The notes beneath the pieces were generated by a model. That model was not told the origin of the DNA and made no database searches. It worked only from the letters and a program-made list of their open reading frames with translations. The translations under genes were made by a program, and so were the position numbers. This document shows positions 42,432-50,971 of a stretch of DNA of 64,000 nt, one piece after another. Origin of the DNA: Nocardia arthritidis. GTDB taxonomy: Bacteria; Actinomycetota; Actinomycetes; Mycobacteriales; Mycobacteriaceae. The DNA is taken from the NCBI RefSeq assembly GCF_011801145.1, contig NZ_CP046172.1:1798001-1862000 (forward strand). Direction: 5' to 3'. Position 1 is the first letter of the stretch. The number at the start of each line of letters is the position of its first letter.

Positions 42432-43901
42432 ATGACGCTTCTCCTGCCTCCATCGATCGATGCGGTGACCAGCGGCGTCCGTCAGGCGCGGGCGATGTTG
42501 GCCTGGCAAGCGCAGCGGGTGGGCGCCGGTATCGCCGGGCACTATCCGGTTCGGCCGCGACCGCTCGCCACGCCGCCGCCGGGAAGTGGATTGCGGCCTG
42601 TGCTCGGCGATTTCGGGCCGCCGGGCATCGGCTACACCCTGCAGGTGCTCGCCGATCCGATCGCGTTCTCCCAGGAGCGGGTGCGACGTTACGGCCCGGT
42701 GCAGTGGATGGGTGTGCTCGGCCGCCGTGCGGTGGCGGTCGCCAGCCCGGAGGCACTGGAGGCGGTGTACCTGGACCGGGCGAAAGTCCTTTCGGCGCAG
42801 CGTGGTTGGGAATATCTGATCGGTCCGTTCTTTCGCGGCGGCCTGCTGCTTCGCGACTTCGACGAACATCTGTTCCATCGCCGGATCATGCAGCAGGCGT
42901 TCACCAGGACCAGATTGGTCGGCTATCTCGAGCTCACCACGCCGCGGATCACCGCGGGGGTCGCGGGCTGGCGGCCGAGCCGCAACTTCCATGCCTACCG
43001 GGCGATCAAGCAGTTGCTGTTGGAGCAGGCGACGGAGGTGTTCGCCGGTGCGGAACTCGGTCGCGACGGTGCGCGGTTGGAGCGCGCCTTCGAGGATGCG
43101 GTGCGCGGTGGCCAGGCGCTGATCCGCACCAATATGCCGGGCGGAATCTGGGCCCGCGGCATGCGCGGCCGTCGGGTGCTGGAGGAGCATTTCCGCCGCG
43201 AGCTGCCCGCCAAGCGGGCCGGTGCGGGCGCGGATCTGTTCAGCGTGCTGTGCCGGGCGAAAACCGAAGAGGGACATACCTTCACCGATGAGGAAATCGT
43301 CCAGCACATGATCTTCGTGATGATGGCCGCGCACGACACCAGCACGATCGCCACCTCGATGCTGATCTACGAGCTGGCGCGGCATCCGCACTGGCAGGAT
43401 CGCCTGCGCGCGGAATCGCGCGCGCTGGGCAAACCCGCGCTCGACTACGCCGATCTGGATCGGCTGCCCGCGCTGGATATGGCCTTCCGCGAGGTGCTGC
43501 GCATGTATTCGCCGGTGGGGCAGCAGGTTCGGGAAACCGTCGCGGACACCGACCTGCTCGGCCACTACATACCCGCGGGGACGCTCATCATGTGCGGCTC
43601 GTACGCCATGATGCGCAGCGACGAATACTGGCGCGACGCCGCCGTTTTCGATCCGGAGCGGTTCGCGGCCGAGCGTCGCGAGGACAAATCGCACCGGTTC
43701 GCGTGGGCGGCCTTCGGCGGCGGCGCGCACAAGTGCATCGGCATGTATTTCGGCGGTATGACCGTGAAAGCGGTATTGCACCAGATGCTTTCGCGCTACC
43801 GCTGGAGCGTGCCGGATGGCTATCGGGTTCCGCTCGTCGCGACCACCGGCCCGACGCCCGGCGACGGACTGCCCATTCGCCTGGAACGGTTATCCGACTG
43901 A
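42432..43901 (+). CDS. cytochrome P450, CYP136-like
   Basis: A 489-residue soluble P450. The I-helix carries 'MMAAHDTSTIA', the K-helix ExxR is in 'FREVLRMYSP', and the haem loop is 'FGGGAHKCIGM' with the ligand Cys. 'HLFHRRIMQQAFTRTRLVGYL' and 'PPPGSGLRPVLGD' match mycobacterial CYP136 closely from memory. The residue pattern near the substrate site is unremarkable and the substrate is unknown (CYP51-like lipids or terpenoids are possible). Ferredoxin genes are not adjacent. It is probably repressed by the divergent TetR protein. Confidence 0.88.
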   Translation: MTLLLPPSIDAVTSGVRQARAMLAWQAQRVGAGIAGHYPVRPRPLATPPPGSGLRPVLGDFGPPGIGYTLQVLADPIAFSQERVRRYGPVQWMGVLGRRAVAVASPEALEAVYLDRAKVLSAQRGWEYLIGPFFRGGLLLRDFDEHLFHRRIMQQAFTRTRLVGYLELTTPRITAGVAGWRPSRNFHAYRAIKQLLLEQATEVFAGAELGRDGARLERAFEDAVRGGQALIRTNMPGGIWARGMRGRRVLEEHFRRELPAKRAGAGADLFSVLCRAKTEEGHTFTDEEIVQHMIFVMMAAHDTSTIATSMLIYELARHPHWQDRLRAESRALGKPALDYADLDRLPALDMAFREVLRMYSPVGQQVRETVADTDLLGHYIPAGTLIMCGSYAMMRSDEYWRDAAVFDPERFAAERREDKSHRFAWAAFGGGAHKCIGMYFGGMTVKAVLHQMLSRYRWSVPDGYRVPLVATTGPTPGDGLPIRLERLSD

Positions 43902-43923
43902 AATTCGTTGGCGCGGTATGAGT

Positions 43924-44541
43924 TCAGACATCGAGGCCGTGCTGGAGGGCCGTGATGGTGGTATCCAGGATCCGGTGCAGCGCGGTGATGGAGTGATCGG
44001 CGCCGAGCGTCCAATTGTCGAGGGCCACCGCGAACGCGGTGAAGCTGGTCGCGGCGGCGAGCTGCGGGCGCAGATCGGTCTCCGGTAGGCCGGAGCGGGC
44101 GGCGAAGCGCTGGGTCAACGCGTGTTTGCGGCTCATCGCACCGGTGAAATTCTCCTGCCGCAGTTGCGGATTGGTGACAAGCACATGCCTCGCCCTGCGC
44201 GCGGTGTCGGCCTGCCGGTCGAGCCGCTGCCGGTCGTCGGTGTCCAGCAGTAGGTCGCGGACCGCGTGACGCAGTGCGGTGAGCGCGGATTCGCCGGGCG
44301 GGCGGCGGTCGAGCGCCGAAAGCAGTTGCGCCATCAGATCTTCCTCGTGCGCGAAGACCACCGCCATCTTGGAGGGGAAGTGCCGATGGAAGGTACGGCG
44401 CGAGACGTGCACGGCGTCGGCGATCTGCTGCACGGTGGTCTGCTCGAAGCCCTGCCGCTCGAACAGGCGCAGCGCGGTATCGATGAGCTGCCCGCGCACC
44501 CGGGTCTTCTCGCGTTCGCGCAGCCCGTTCGAATCCGTCAT
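43924..44541 (-). CDS. TetR family regulator divergent from secreted lipase
   Basis: A 205-residue TetR repressor. The HTH is 'TALRLFERQGFEQTTVQQIA' with 'DAVHVSRRTFHRHFPSKMAV'; the C-terminal region resembles TetR_C_17-type mycofactocin/actinobacterial regulators. It faces away from the lipase and two nearly identical 17-base operators lie between them. Its coding end lies 22 bases beyond the P450 stop, convergent with it. Confidence 0.88.
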   Translation of the reverse strand: MTDSNGLREREKTRVRGQLIDTALRLFERQGFEQTTVQQIADAVHVSRRTFHRHFPSKMAVVFAHEEDLMAQLLSALDRRPPGESALTALRHAVRDLLLDTDDRQRLDRQADTARRARHVLVTNPQLRQENFTGAMSRKHALTQRFAARSGLPETDLRPQLAAATSFTAFAVALDNWTLGADHSITALHRILDTTITALQHGLDV

Positions 44542-44574
44542 CGACCCCTCCCGTTATCCGCGTCACAGTCAATG

Positions 44575-44630
44575 GTGTCTCAAAGTGACACTTTCTAGGA
44601 TAGCGGGAGCAAAGTGTCTCAATGTGACAC
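44575..44630. promoter_or_regulatory. two GTGTC-N7-GACAC operators
   Basis: GTGTCTCAAAGTGACAC (44575-44591) and GTGTCTCAATGTGACAC (44614-44630) differ by one base in the spacer and are 39 bases apart, centre to centre. They lie in the gap between the TetR gene (start 44541) and the lipase (start 44655), so the repressor probably controls both. Confidence 0.75.
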
Positions 44631-44654
44631 CATCGAAAGTGAAAGGAATGCGCC

Positions 44655-45782
44655 GTGCAACTGCGACGCACAGTGCTCGCCCTGGCCGCCGCCGGCCTGC
44701 TCGCCGGACCGCTCACCGCCACCGCCGCGGCCGAACCCGCCGGTCAGGCACCGGGGACCGTGGTGCGCGACGAGGCGCTACCCGCGGACCTCTGGATCGC
44801 AGGCACCGGATCGGCCCGCCGCCTGACCTACTGGACCCAGACCTCCGACGGACGGCCCGCGCTGTCCACCGGCGCGATCTTCGTTCCGGCGGGCACGCCG
44901 CCCGCAGGTGGCTGGCCCGTCGTTTCGTGGGAACACGGCACGGTCGGCGTGGCCGACGAATGCGCGCCATCCGTCGCGGGCCGCTCCGGTCGCGACATGG
45001 CATACCTGGCCACCTGGATGAAGCAGGGCTATGCGGTGGTGGCGACCGATTACATCGGCCTCGGCACGCCGGGCGTGCACACCTACCTCGACGGGCGGGC
45101 CGAGGCGCACGCCGGAATCGATATGGTGCGCGCGGCCCGCGCGGTGGAGCCGGCTCTCGCGGCGAAGTGGGTGGCCATCGGCCAGTCGCAGGGCGGCGGC
45201 GCCGCGGTGTTCACCGCCTCGCTGGCCACGAAATACGCGCCTGAGCTCGATTATCGCGGCGCGGTGGCCACCGGGCCCGCCTCCAACGTTGTCGAGGCGG
45301 CCATGCTCATCGGCCCGCGGACGCCGCCGATTCCGTCCGCGCACATCACCGCGTACGCGACCTATGTGATGAACGGGCTGCAAGCGTCCCGGCCGGACTT
45401 CGACCTCGACAGCTACCTGACACCGGTCGGCCGGGAACTCGTAACCGCCGCGCAGACCGAATGTTTCACCACGCTCGCCGACCGCATCGGCGGCGTGACG
45501 GTGAATCAGCTGTTCTCCCGGCCACTTTCGGAGGGCGATTTCGCCACCGTCGCGCATTCGGTGATGGATGTGCCGCTGACCGGTTACGACCGCCCGCTCT
45601 TCATCGGCCAGGGCACCAACGACACCGACGTCTTGGCCCCGCTCACCACCAAACTCGTCGCGGACCTGACCGCCAACGGCGTTCGGCCCGAGGTGCACTT
45701 CTACCCGGGGCTCGACCACAGCGCGACCGTCGCGGGATCGCTTCCCGACAGCGTCCCGTTCGTGGCTCGCGCCTTCGCCTGA
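44655..45782 (+). CDS. secreted lipase (LIP family alpha/beta hydrolase)
   Basis: A 375-residue exported esterase of the secretory lipase family (PF03583). A signal peptide covers about residues 1-27 (cleavage near 'TAAAEP'). The nucleophile is Ser in 'AIGQSQGGGAAV', 'PVVSWEHGTVGVADECAPS' is the oxyanion region, and 'GQGTNDTDVLAP' and 'FYPGLDHSATVAG' supply the Asp and His. The GTG at 44655 follows GAAAGGA. It likely releases fatty acids or acts on cell-wall or host lipids, under the divergent TetR repressor. Confidence 0.87.
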   Translation: MQLRRTVLALAAAGLLAGPLTATAAAEPAGQAPGTVVRDEALPADLWIAGTGSARRLTYWTQTSDGRPALSTGAIFVPAGTPPAGGWPVVSWEHGTVGVADECAPSVAGRSGRDMAYLATWMKQGYAVVATDYIGLGTPGVHTYLDGRAEAHAGIDMVRAARAVEPALAAKWVAIGQSQGGGAAVFTASLATKYAPELDYRGAVATGPASNVVEAAMLIGPRTPPIPSAHITAYATYVMNGLQASRPDFDLDSYLTPVGRELVTAAQTECFTTLADRIGGVTVNQLFSRPLSEGDFATVAHSVMDVPLTGYDRPLFIGQGTNDTDVLAPLTTKLVADLTANGVRPEVHFYPGLDHSATVAGSLPDSVPFVARAFA

Positions 45783-45838
45783 CGCCCCGAGGTTTCGGCT
45801 ACCCGCGCATGTGATGGTCTGCGCGGGACGCGAATCGC

Positions 45839-46621
45839 CTACGAACCGGCGTTCAGGAAGTTGAGGACGAGTGGTGTTGCGACACTGCGGAATTCGTCGA
45901 AGTACGCGTGGCGGGCGCCGGGGATCAAGTGCAACAGCGCGCCGGGGATGCGGTCGGCGATCAACGGGGCGTTGGCGGTCGGGTTGAAGATGTCGTCGGT
46001 GCCGTGGACCACCAGGGTGCGGGATCGGATATGCGGCAGGGCATCCCACGCGTCGTGCTGTGCGCTGGCGACGCGGTGCCAGCGCTGTGCGTACGGCGGC
46101 ATGGCCGGGTCGCCCAGCGTGTTGAAGGGGCCGGGTTCGGTGGCGAGCCAGGCGGGGGTGTACATGAGTTCCAACAGGGCCTGCCGGGCGGCAGCCGGAT
46201 CACGTTGGGCGAGTGACCTTTTCACGTCTTCGCTGCGTTCGAGGCCGTGGGCGCCGCCGGGGGAGGTGCAGCCGAGGACCAAAGCGCCGACGCGGTCCGG
46301 GTGGCGGACGGCCAGCCACTGGGCCACCCGGCCGCCCATCGATGTGCCGTACACATCCGCTCGCGCGATGCCCGCGTCGTCCAATACCGCGATCACGTCA
46401 TCGGCGAATCCGGTTGTGCTGTAAGGGGTATCGGGCCGGTCGCTGTCGCCGGTGCCGCGCCAGTCGAGCGTGACGGTGCGTCGCGTGGCGTCGAAGTCGT
46501 CCCGGATGCCGTCCCACCAGTGATGGTTGTTCGCCTGCCCGGCGAGCAGGATCAGCGGGTCGCCCGCACCCGAGACCTGGTAGGCGATGCGGACCCCGTC
46601 CGCGGCCTTCGCGTACGGCAC
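45839..46621 (-). CDS. alpha/beta hydrolase
   Basis: A 260-residue alpha/beta hydrolase. The nucleophile Ser lies in 'YGTSMGGRVAQWLA', the Asp in 'VVHGTDDIFNPTANAP' and the His in 'PGARHAYFDEF'. 'DWRGTGDSDRPDTPYST' is the usual loop after strand 4 of C-C hydrolases and lactonases. The GTG at 46621 was chosen because GGAGG lies 9 bases upstream, giving the normal length; longer readings add a poor N-terminus. Substrate unknown. Confidence 0.85.
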   Translation of the reverse strand: MPYAKAADGVRIAYQVSGAGDPLILLAGQANNHHWWDGIRDDFDATRRTVTLDWRGTGDSDRPDTPYSTTGFADDVIAVLDDAGIARADVYGTSMGGRVAQWLAVRHPDRVGALVLGCTSPGGAHGLERSEDVKRSLAQRDPAAARQALLELMYTPAWLATEPGPFNTLGDPAMPPYAQRWHRVASAQHDAWDALPHIRSRTLVVHGTDDIFNPTANAPLIADRIPGALLHLIPGARHAYFDEFRSVATPLVLNFLNAGS

Positions 46622-46721
46622 GGCTAGCTGTACCTCCGGTTCGAACAGCGAATCATGTGCCCGATGGTAACCGGCCGGTCTCGGCCGCCGTCCGGCCCAC
46701 ACTGCCTGATAGCGTGCGGTC

Positions 46722-47390
46722 ATGCAGGACAGCGACACCACCGCACCGGTATTCCTCGGGCTGGGCGCAGGGCCGGGCGTCGGCCTGGCCGTGGCCAGAT
46801 GCTTTGCCCGCGACGGCTATTCGATCGCGTTGGCCACCCGGTTCGCCGAGGAGGCGGAGCCGCTGGCAAAAGACCTGCGCGAGAGCGGTTTCACAGCCGA
46901 TGGCCTCGGCGTAGACCTCGCCGATCCGGACGATGTCACCCGATTGGTAACCGAAGTGGGCGAGCGGTACGGGCGCATTGACGTCCTGCACTTCAACCCC
47001 AGCATCTTCCGCGAAGCCGATCCACTCCAGCTGACGGTGGCCGAACTGGTCGCCGACTTCACGATCGGCGCCGCCGCGCTGCTGCCCGCCGTGCAGGCCG
47101 CCAAGGCCTACTTCCCGAAGGGCGCGCGGGTGCTGGTCACCGGTAGCGCCGCGGCCGATAAACCGTGGAACCGGGCCGCCTCGCTCGGGGTGCAGAAGGC
47201 GGCCGTGCGCAACCTCGTCATCAGCCTGGACACCACCCTCGCGCCGGAGGGCGTGCGTGCGGTGGCGGTGCAGGTGAACGGCGTGCTCGACAGCGGAAAG
47301 TTCACCAGGGAACGCGTCGCCGAGGCACTGTATGCCGCGGCTATCCGCCCTGACGCGGAATGGACGCCGCACGTCGCCTTCGACGGATAG
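46722..47390 (+). CDS. short-chain dehydrogenase-like protein lacking the catalytic Tyr
   Basis: A 222-residue Rossmann protein. The cofactor loop reads 'GLGAGPGVGLAVARCFARDG' (GxxxGxG), and 'LVTGSAAAD' gives the conserved Ser. In the YxxxK motif the Lys is present but the Tyr position is Leu ('SLGVQKAA'), so classical dehydrogenase chemistry is unlikely unless another residue serves. It may bind NAD(P) as a regulator or reduce a different group. It is divergent from the alpha/beta hydrolase with 100 bases between them. Confidence 0.8.
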   Translation: MQDSDTTAPVFLGLGAGPGVGLAVARCFARDGYSIALATRFAEEAEPLAKDLRESGFTADGLGVDLADPDDVTRLVTEVGERYGRIDVLHFNPSIFREADPLQLTVAELVADFTIGAAALLPAVQAAKAYFPKGARVLVTGSAAADKPWNRAASLGVQKAAVRNLVISLDTTLAPEGVRAVAVQVNGVLDSGKFTRERVAEALYAAAIRPDAEWTPHVAFDG

Positions 47391-47422
47391 TTCGATCCGT
47401 CGGCAGCGGGTACCCGGCGACC

Positions 47423-47587
47423 ATGAGCACACCCGAGATCGATCCGACGACGGCCGAATCGCGACAGCAGGACCCGGATTTCGCCGAGGAGCACCGGAAA
47501 CCGACCCACGCCGACGAACATTCGCAGCCCGATGCCATCGAGCGCGACGAGTCGACGCCGGATGAGCACGGCGGCATGGATTTCTGA
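47423..47587 (+). CDS. small acidic hydrophilic protein
   Basis: A 54-residue protein, rich in Asp, Glu, His and Pro and without hydrophobic stretches ('DFAEEHRKPTHADEHSQPDA'), probably disordered. It follows the short-chain dehydrogenase by 32 bases and ends just before a strong hairpin, which supports it as the last gene of that transcript. No clear ribosome-binding site and no recognised family. Confidence 0.45.
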   Translation: MSTPEIDPTTAESRQQDPDFAEEHRKPTHADEHSQPDAIERDESTPDEHGGMDF

Positions 47588-47599
47588 CGCACGGATCAG

Positions 47600-47628
47600 G
47601 CCCGTTCCCGCACGGAGTGGGAACGGGC
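47600..47628. terminator. hairpin between convergent genes
   Basis: GCCCGTTCCC (47600-47609) pairs perfectly with GGGAACGGGC (47619-47628) over a 9-base loop, between the small acidic protein gene and the convergent YceI gene. It is positioned to terminate both. Confidence 0.65.
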
Positions 47629-47645
47629 GCTCAGGGTGGCGTCGC

Positions 47646-48194
47646 TCAGGCCTGCTGGCCGAGCTCTACCTCCAGCGACAGGTTGATCTTCTCGCCGATC
47701 ACCGCGCCGCCGTCCGGCAGCGGCATATCGATGGTGATGCCGAAGTCGCGGCGGTTCAGCACGGTCTTGGCCTCGAAGCCCGCGACCGGCCCGTGGCCCA
47801 TGCCCGGGTTGACGCCGAGGAATTCCACCTGCAGCGTCACCGGCTTGGTGACGCCGTGGATGGTGAACTCGCCGTCGACCTCGAATTCCTCTCCGTTCAC
47901 CCGGAATCCGGTGGACTTGAAGGTCGCCACCGGGAATTCCTCGACGTGGAAGAAGTCGGCGGTGCGCAGGTGCGCGTCGCGCTGCTCGTTGTCGGTGGTC
48001 ACCGAATCGACGCGGATCTCGGCCTCGGCGGTGGCGCTGCCGTCCTCGCCGATCACCAGCTTGCCGCTGAAATCGGTGAAGCGCCCACGGATTTTGCTCA
48101 CCATCAGGTGGCGGACCGAGAAGCCGAGGGTGGAATGGGCCGGGTCGATAACCCAGGTGCCCGCGGTGAGCTTGTTGGCGGTGTCGGTGGACAT
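47646..48194 (-). CDS. YceI family lipid-binding protein
   Basis: A 182-residue lipocalin-like protein. 'GTWVIDPAHSTLGFSVRHLM' at the start, 'DAHLRTADFFHVEEFP' and 'FEAKTVLNRRDFGI' are the YceI signatures. YceI proteins bind polyprenoid or amide lipids in a beta-barrel. No signal peptide is seen, so this copy is probably cytoplasmic, as usual in actinomycetes. The ATG at 48194 follows GGAGACG. Confidence 0.9.
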   Translation of the reverse strand: MSTDTANKLTAGTWVIDPAHSTLGFSVRHLMVSKIRGRFTDFSGKLVIGEDGSATAEAEIRVDSVTTDNEQRDAHLRTADFFHVEEFPVATFKSTGFRVNGEEFEVDGEFTIHGVTKPVTLQVEFLGVNPGMGHGPVAGFEAKTVLNRRDFGITIDMPLPDGGAVIGEKINLSLEVELGQQA

Positions 48195-48260
48195 GACGTC
48201 TCCTCGAGTGTTGAACAATTCGATTGTCGGACAGGGAAGTTCGGCGCCGTTGCCGAACGA

Positions 48261-48866
48261 TCAGGCAGTGCCGCCGCCCAGCAGTTGGGCGAACGGCACG
48301 GGTTCGTCGTAGGGATCCGCCGGACGTCCCGGGCGGTCACCGCTCAGGACACCGGCGAATTCGCCTGCCGCGCGGGCGATCCGGGCGTTCAACCCGTCCG
48401 TTGTCGCGGAGGCCCAGTCTTCGGATGCGGCGAATACCGAGGTCGGCACCACCGTCGAACGCAGGTAGGTGAACATCGGACGGATGGCGTGCTCGAGGGC
48501 CAGCGAATGCCGCGCGGTGCCGCCGGTGGCCCCGATCAGCACCGGCATACCGGTTAGCGAATCCGGTTCGAGCACATCGAAGAACGTCTTGAACAGCCCG
48601 CTGTAGGACGCGTTGAAGATCGGCGTGACGGCGATCAGCCCGTCGGCGGTCGTCACGCCCCCGATGGTCGCGCGCAGCGCCGCCGACGGAAAGCCGGTGA
48701 GCAGGTTGTTTGCCAAATCGTGTGCGTGGTCGCGCAATTCGATGACGTCTACCCGGACATCTCGGTCGGGCAGCGCTCGCTCGGTGGCGGCCGCGAGCCG
48801 GTCGGCGAGCAACCGCGTCGACGATGGTTCGGACAGTCCGGCGGAGATCACCGCGATGCGCTTCAT
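48261..48866 (-). CDS. NAD(P)H-dependent FMN reductase (CE1759-type)
   Basis: A 201-residue flavodoxin-fold reductase of the group paired with luciferase-like monooxygenases. 'AVISAGLSEPSSTRLLADRL' is the FMN phosphate loop and 'VLIGATGGTARHSLALEHAI' with 'RPMFTYLRSTVVPTSVFA' is typical of the CE1759 family. Its ATG overlaps the monooxygenase TGA by 4 bases. It supplies reduced FMN to the partner. Confidence 0.88.
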   Translation of the reverse strand: MKRIAVISAGLSEPSSTRLLADRLAAATERALPDRDVRVDVIELRDHAHDLANNLLTGFPSAALRATIGGVTTADGLIAVTPIFNASYSGLFKTFFDVLEPDSLTGMPVLIGATGGTARHSLALEHAIRPMFTYLRSTVVPTSVFAASEDWASATTDGLNARIARAAGEFAGVLSGDRPGRPADPYDEPVPFAQLLGGGTA

Positions 48867-49951
48867 GCGATCACCGAATCCTTCTGCGCCGCAACGAGGC
48901 TCGCATGGGTCGGGGCGTCGGGAACGTGGGCGGGGCGCCCTGCGGCGAACTCCTTGCGCAATACCGGGACGACCTCCTCGCCGAGCAGATCCAGTTGCTC
49001 CAGCACCGTTTTCAGCGGTAGGCCCGCGTGATCCATCAGGAACAGTTGGCGCTGATAGTCGCCGAAGTACTCGCGGAAGGTGAGCGTTCGATCGATCACC
49101 TGCTGCGGACTGCCGACGGTGAGCGGTGTCTGCTCGGTGAACTCCTCCAGCGTCGGCCCGTGCCCGTACACCGGTGCGTTGTCGAAGTACGGCCGGAATT
49201 CGCGCACCGCGTCCTGGGAGTTCTTGCGCATGAACACCTGTCCGCCGAGCCCGACGATCGCCTGGTCCGCCGAGCCGTGCCCGTAGTGTTCGTAACGCCT
49301 GCGGTACAGCGAGATCAACCGCTGGAAGTGCTCTTTCGGCCAGAAGATGTGGTTGGCGAAGAAGCCGTCACCGTAATAAGCGGCCTGCTCGGCGATTTCG
49401 GGGCTGCGGATGGAACCGTGCCAGACGAACGGCGCTACGCCGTCGAGCGGGCGCGGTGTCGCGGTGAACGATTGCAGCGGGGTGCGGAACCGGCCCGCCC
49501 AGTCCACCACGTCCTCGCGCCAAAGCCGGTGCAGTAGTTGGTAATTCTCGATGGCCAGCGCGATGCCGTCCCGAATGTCCTTGCCGAACCAGGGATACAC
49601 CGGGCCGGTGTTGCCGCGGCCGAGCATCAGGTCGACCCGGCCGTCGGCCAGGTGCTGCAGCATCGCGAAATCCTCGGCGATCTTCACCGGATCGTTGGTG
49701 GTGATCAGGGTGGTCGCGGTGGACAGCTGCAGGCGCTCGGTGCGCGCGGCGATATAGCCGAGCATCGTGGTGGGCGAGGACGGTACGAAGGGCGGGTTGT
49801 GGTGCTCGCCGGTGGCGAAGACGTCGAGACCGACCTCCTCGGCCTTCTGGGCGATGGTCACCATCGCCTTGATCCGCTCGTGTTCGGTCGGCGTCCGACC
49901 GGTTGTCGGATCGGTCGTCACATCACCGACGGTGAAGATTCCGAACTGCAC
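48863..49951 (-). CDS. FMN-dependent luciferase-like monooxygenase (CE1758-type)
   Basis: A 362-residue TIM-barrel monooxygenase of the LLM class, CE1758 family. 'AEEVGLDVFATGEHHNPPFV' and 'MLQHLADGRVDLMLGRGNTG' are the flavin-binding signatures. The GTG at 49951 was preferred because AAGGAGGGTG lies 5 bases upstream and the family begins (V/M)QFGIF; a GTG at 49981 is the longer option. It is coupled to its reductase. The substrate is unknown; these pairs often attack thioethers or aromatic or alkyl pollutants. Confidence 0.88.
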   Translation of the reverse strand: MQFGIFTVGDVTTDPTTGRTPTEHERIKAMVTIAQKAEEVGLDVFATGEHHNPPFVPSSPTTMLGYIAARTERLQLSTATTLITTNDPVKIAEDFAMLQHLADGRVDLMLGRGNTGPVYPWFGKDIRDGIALAIENYQLLHRLWREDVVDWAGRFRTPLQSFTATPRPLDGVAPFVWHGSIRSPEIAEQAAYYGDGFFANHIFWPKEHFQRLISLYRRRYEHYGHGSADQAIVGLGGQVFMRKNSQDAVREFRPYFDNAPVYGHGPTLEEFTEQTPLTVGSPQQVIDRTLTFREYFGDYQRQLFLMDHAGLPLKTVLEQLDLLGEEVVPVLRKEFAAGRPAHVPDAPTHASLVAAQKDSVIA

Positions 49952-49981
49952 GCCACCCTCCTTGGTGAAGTAGTCTGCCAC

Positions 49982-50009
49982 TCATTTGGTGGATGTGGCA
50001 ACCAAATGA
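49982..50009. promoter_or_regulatory. inverted repeat upstream of flavin monooxygenase operon
   Basis: TCATTTGGT (49982-49990) and ACCAAATGA (50001-50009) form a perfect 9-base dyad with a 10-base spacer, about 30 bases upstream of the monooxygenase start. It is likely an operator for a MarR-, HxlR- or TetR-type regulator not found nearby. Confidence 0.5.
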
Positions 50010-50099
50010 ACCGACCAAGGTATTGGGGTATTCCCGATCCCGTTCGGTGGCGTAGGTCACTACACTTGTTTTCCCGAGATGTGGCGAGAGGGGCAGGCC

Positions 50100-50966
50100 A
50101 TGGGCGGCGCGGATCCGTTACTGGCCATGATCGCGGAAGAGGCGCGGCGGCACGGATATTCGTGCCGGGTGCTCGCCAGCGACGAATTGGTCCTGACGCA
50201 CAGTGGCGCGAGCTTCGCCATGTCGCTGGTGAACCTGCGCAGGTTGATCGCCCGCGAGCCGCGCGACGAGTGGCGGGCCATGGTGGCCGACCATCTGAGT
50301 ACCGGCATCGCCAGCTTCGAGCTGGAACAGCGCAATCCGTTCGACTTCCGCGAATTCGGCGATGTCCGCGGGCTGGTGCGCACCCGGTTGTATCCGAGCA
50401 CGGCCGCCGCGGGCGGCGCGGTCCGCCGGTTCGTCGCACCGGGCCTGACCCAGCGCATCGTGCTCGACAACGTGCACGCCGTGCGCACGGTGACCTACGA
50501 CATGCTGCGCGACTGGCCGATCAGCGAGCGCGACCTGTTCGAGCTGGCCGAACGCAATGTCAGGGCCGACGGACCGCTGGACACCCTCACCACCGAATTC
50601 GACGATCCGATGGCGGCCGGGCTGCCGTTCTCCATCCTGTTCGGCCCGGAATACACGACCGCGCACGCACTCTGGCTGGCGGAATACCCGGTGACCGGGC
50701 GGGCGGGGGCGCTGCTGATCATCCCGTCCAAGCGCTTTCTCTACACCTATCCGATCAACGATCTGGACGTGCTGCGCGCCGCGGTGATCCTGGCCCGCCT
50801 CGCCGTCCACGGCTATGCCGAACAGCCTTGGCCGGTAAGCCAATTCGTCTATCACTGGCACGGGCGGGTGCAATTGGCCGCCACCACGTTCAGCAACGAG
50901 GACGGCATCACCATGGTGCCGACCGACGACTTCCACAGCCTGCTGAACGCCCTGGAAAGTATCTAG
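50100..50966 (+). CDS. DUF1444-like (YtpQ-like) conserved protein
   Basis: A 288-residue soluble protein of unknown function. The central 'VRTVTYDMLRDWPISERDLF' followed by 'ELAERNV' resembles the Firmicute YtpQ/DUF1444 pattern in which a short helix precedes 'A..Nl'. The C-terminal half has 'LLIIPSKRFLYTYPINDLDV'. The ATG at 50100 follows GAGGGGCAGG. It ends 5 bases before the convergent esterase. No role can be assigned. Confidence 0.7.
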   Translation: MGGADPLLAMIAEEARRHGYSCRVLASDELVLTHSGASFAMSLVNLRRLIAREPRDEWRAMVADHLSTGIASFELEQRNPFDFREFGDVRGLVRTRLYPSTAAAGGAVRRFVAPGLTQRIVLDNVHAVRTVTYDMLRDWPISERDLFELAERNVRADGPLDTLTTEFDDPMAAGLPFSILFGPEYTTAHALWLAEYPVTGRAGALLIIPSKRFLYTYPINDLDVLRAAVILARLAVHGYAEQPWPVSQFVYHWHGRVQLAATTFSNEDGITMVPTDDFHSLLNALESI

Positions 50967-50971
50967 TGCCT

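Noticed and set aside
44528..44540. GTTCGAATCC resembling a tRNA T-arm
   Set aside because: It is inside the start of a TetR gene and no acceptor, D or anticodon stems surround it.
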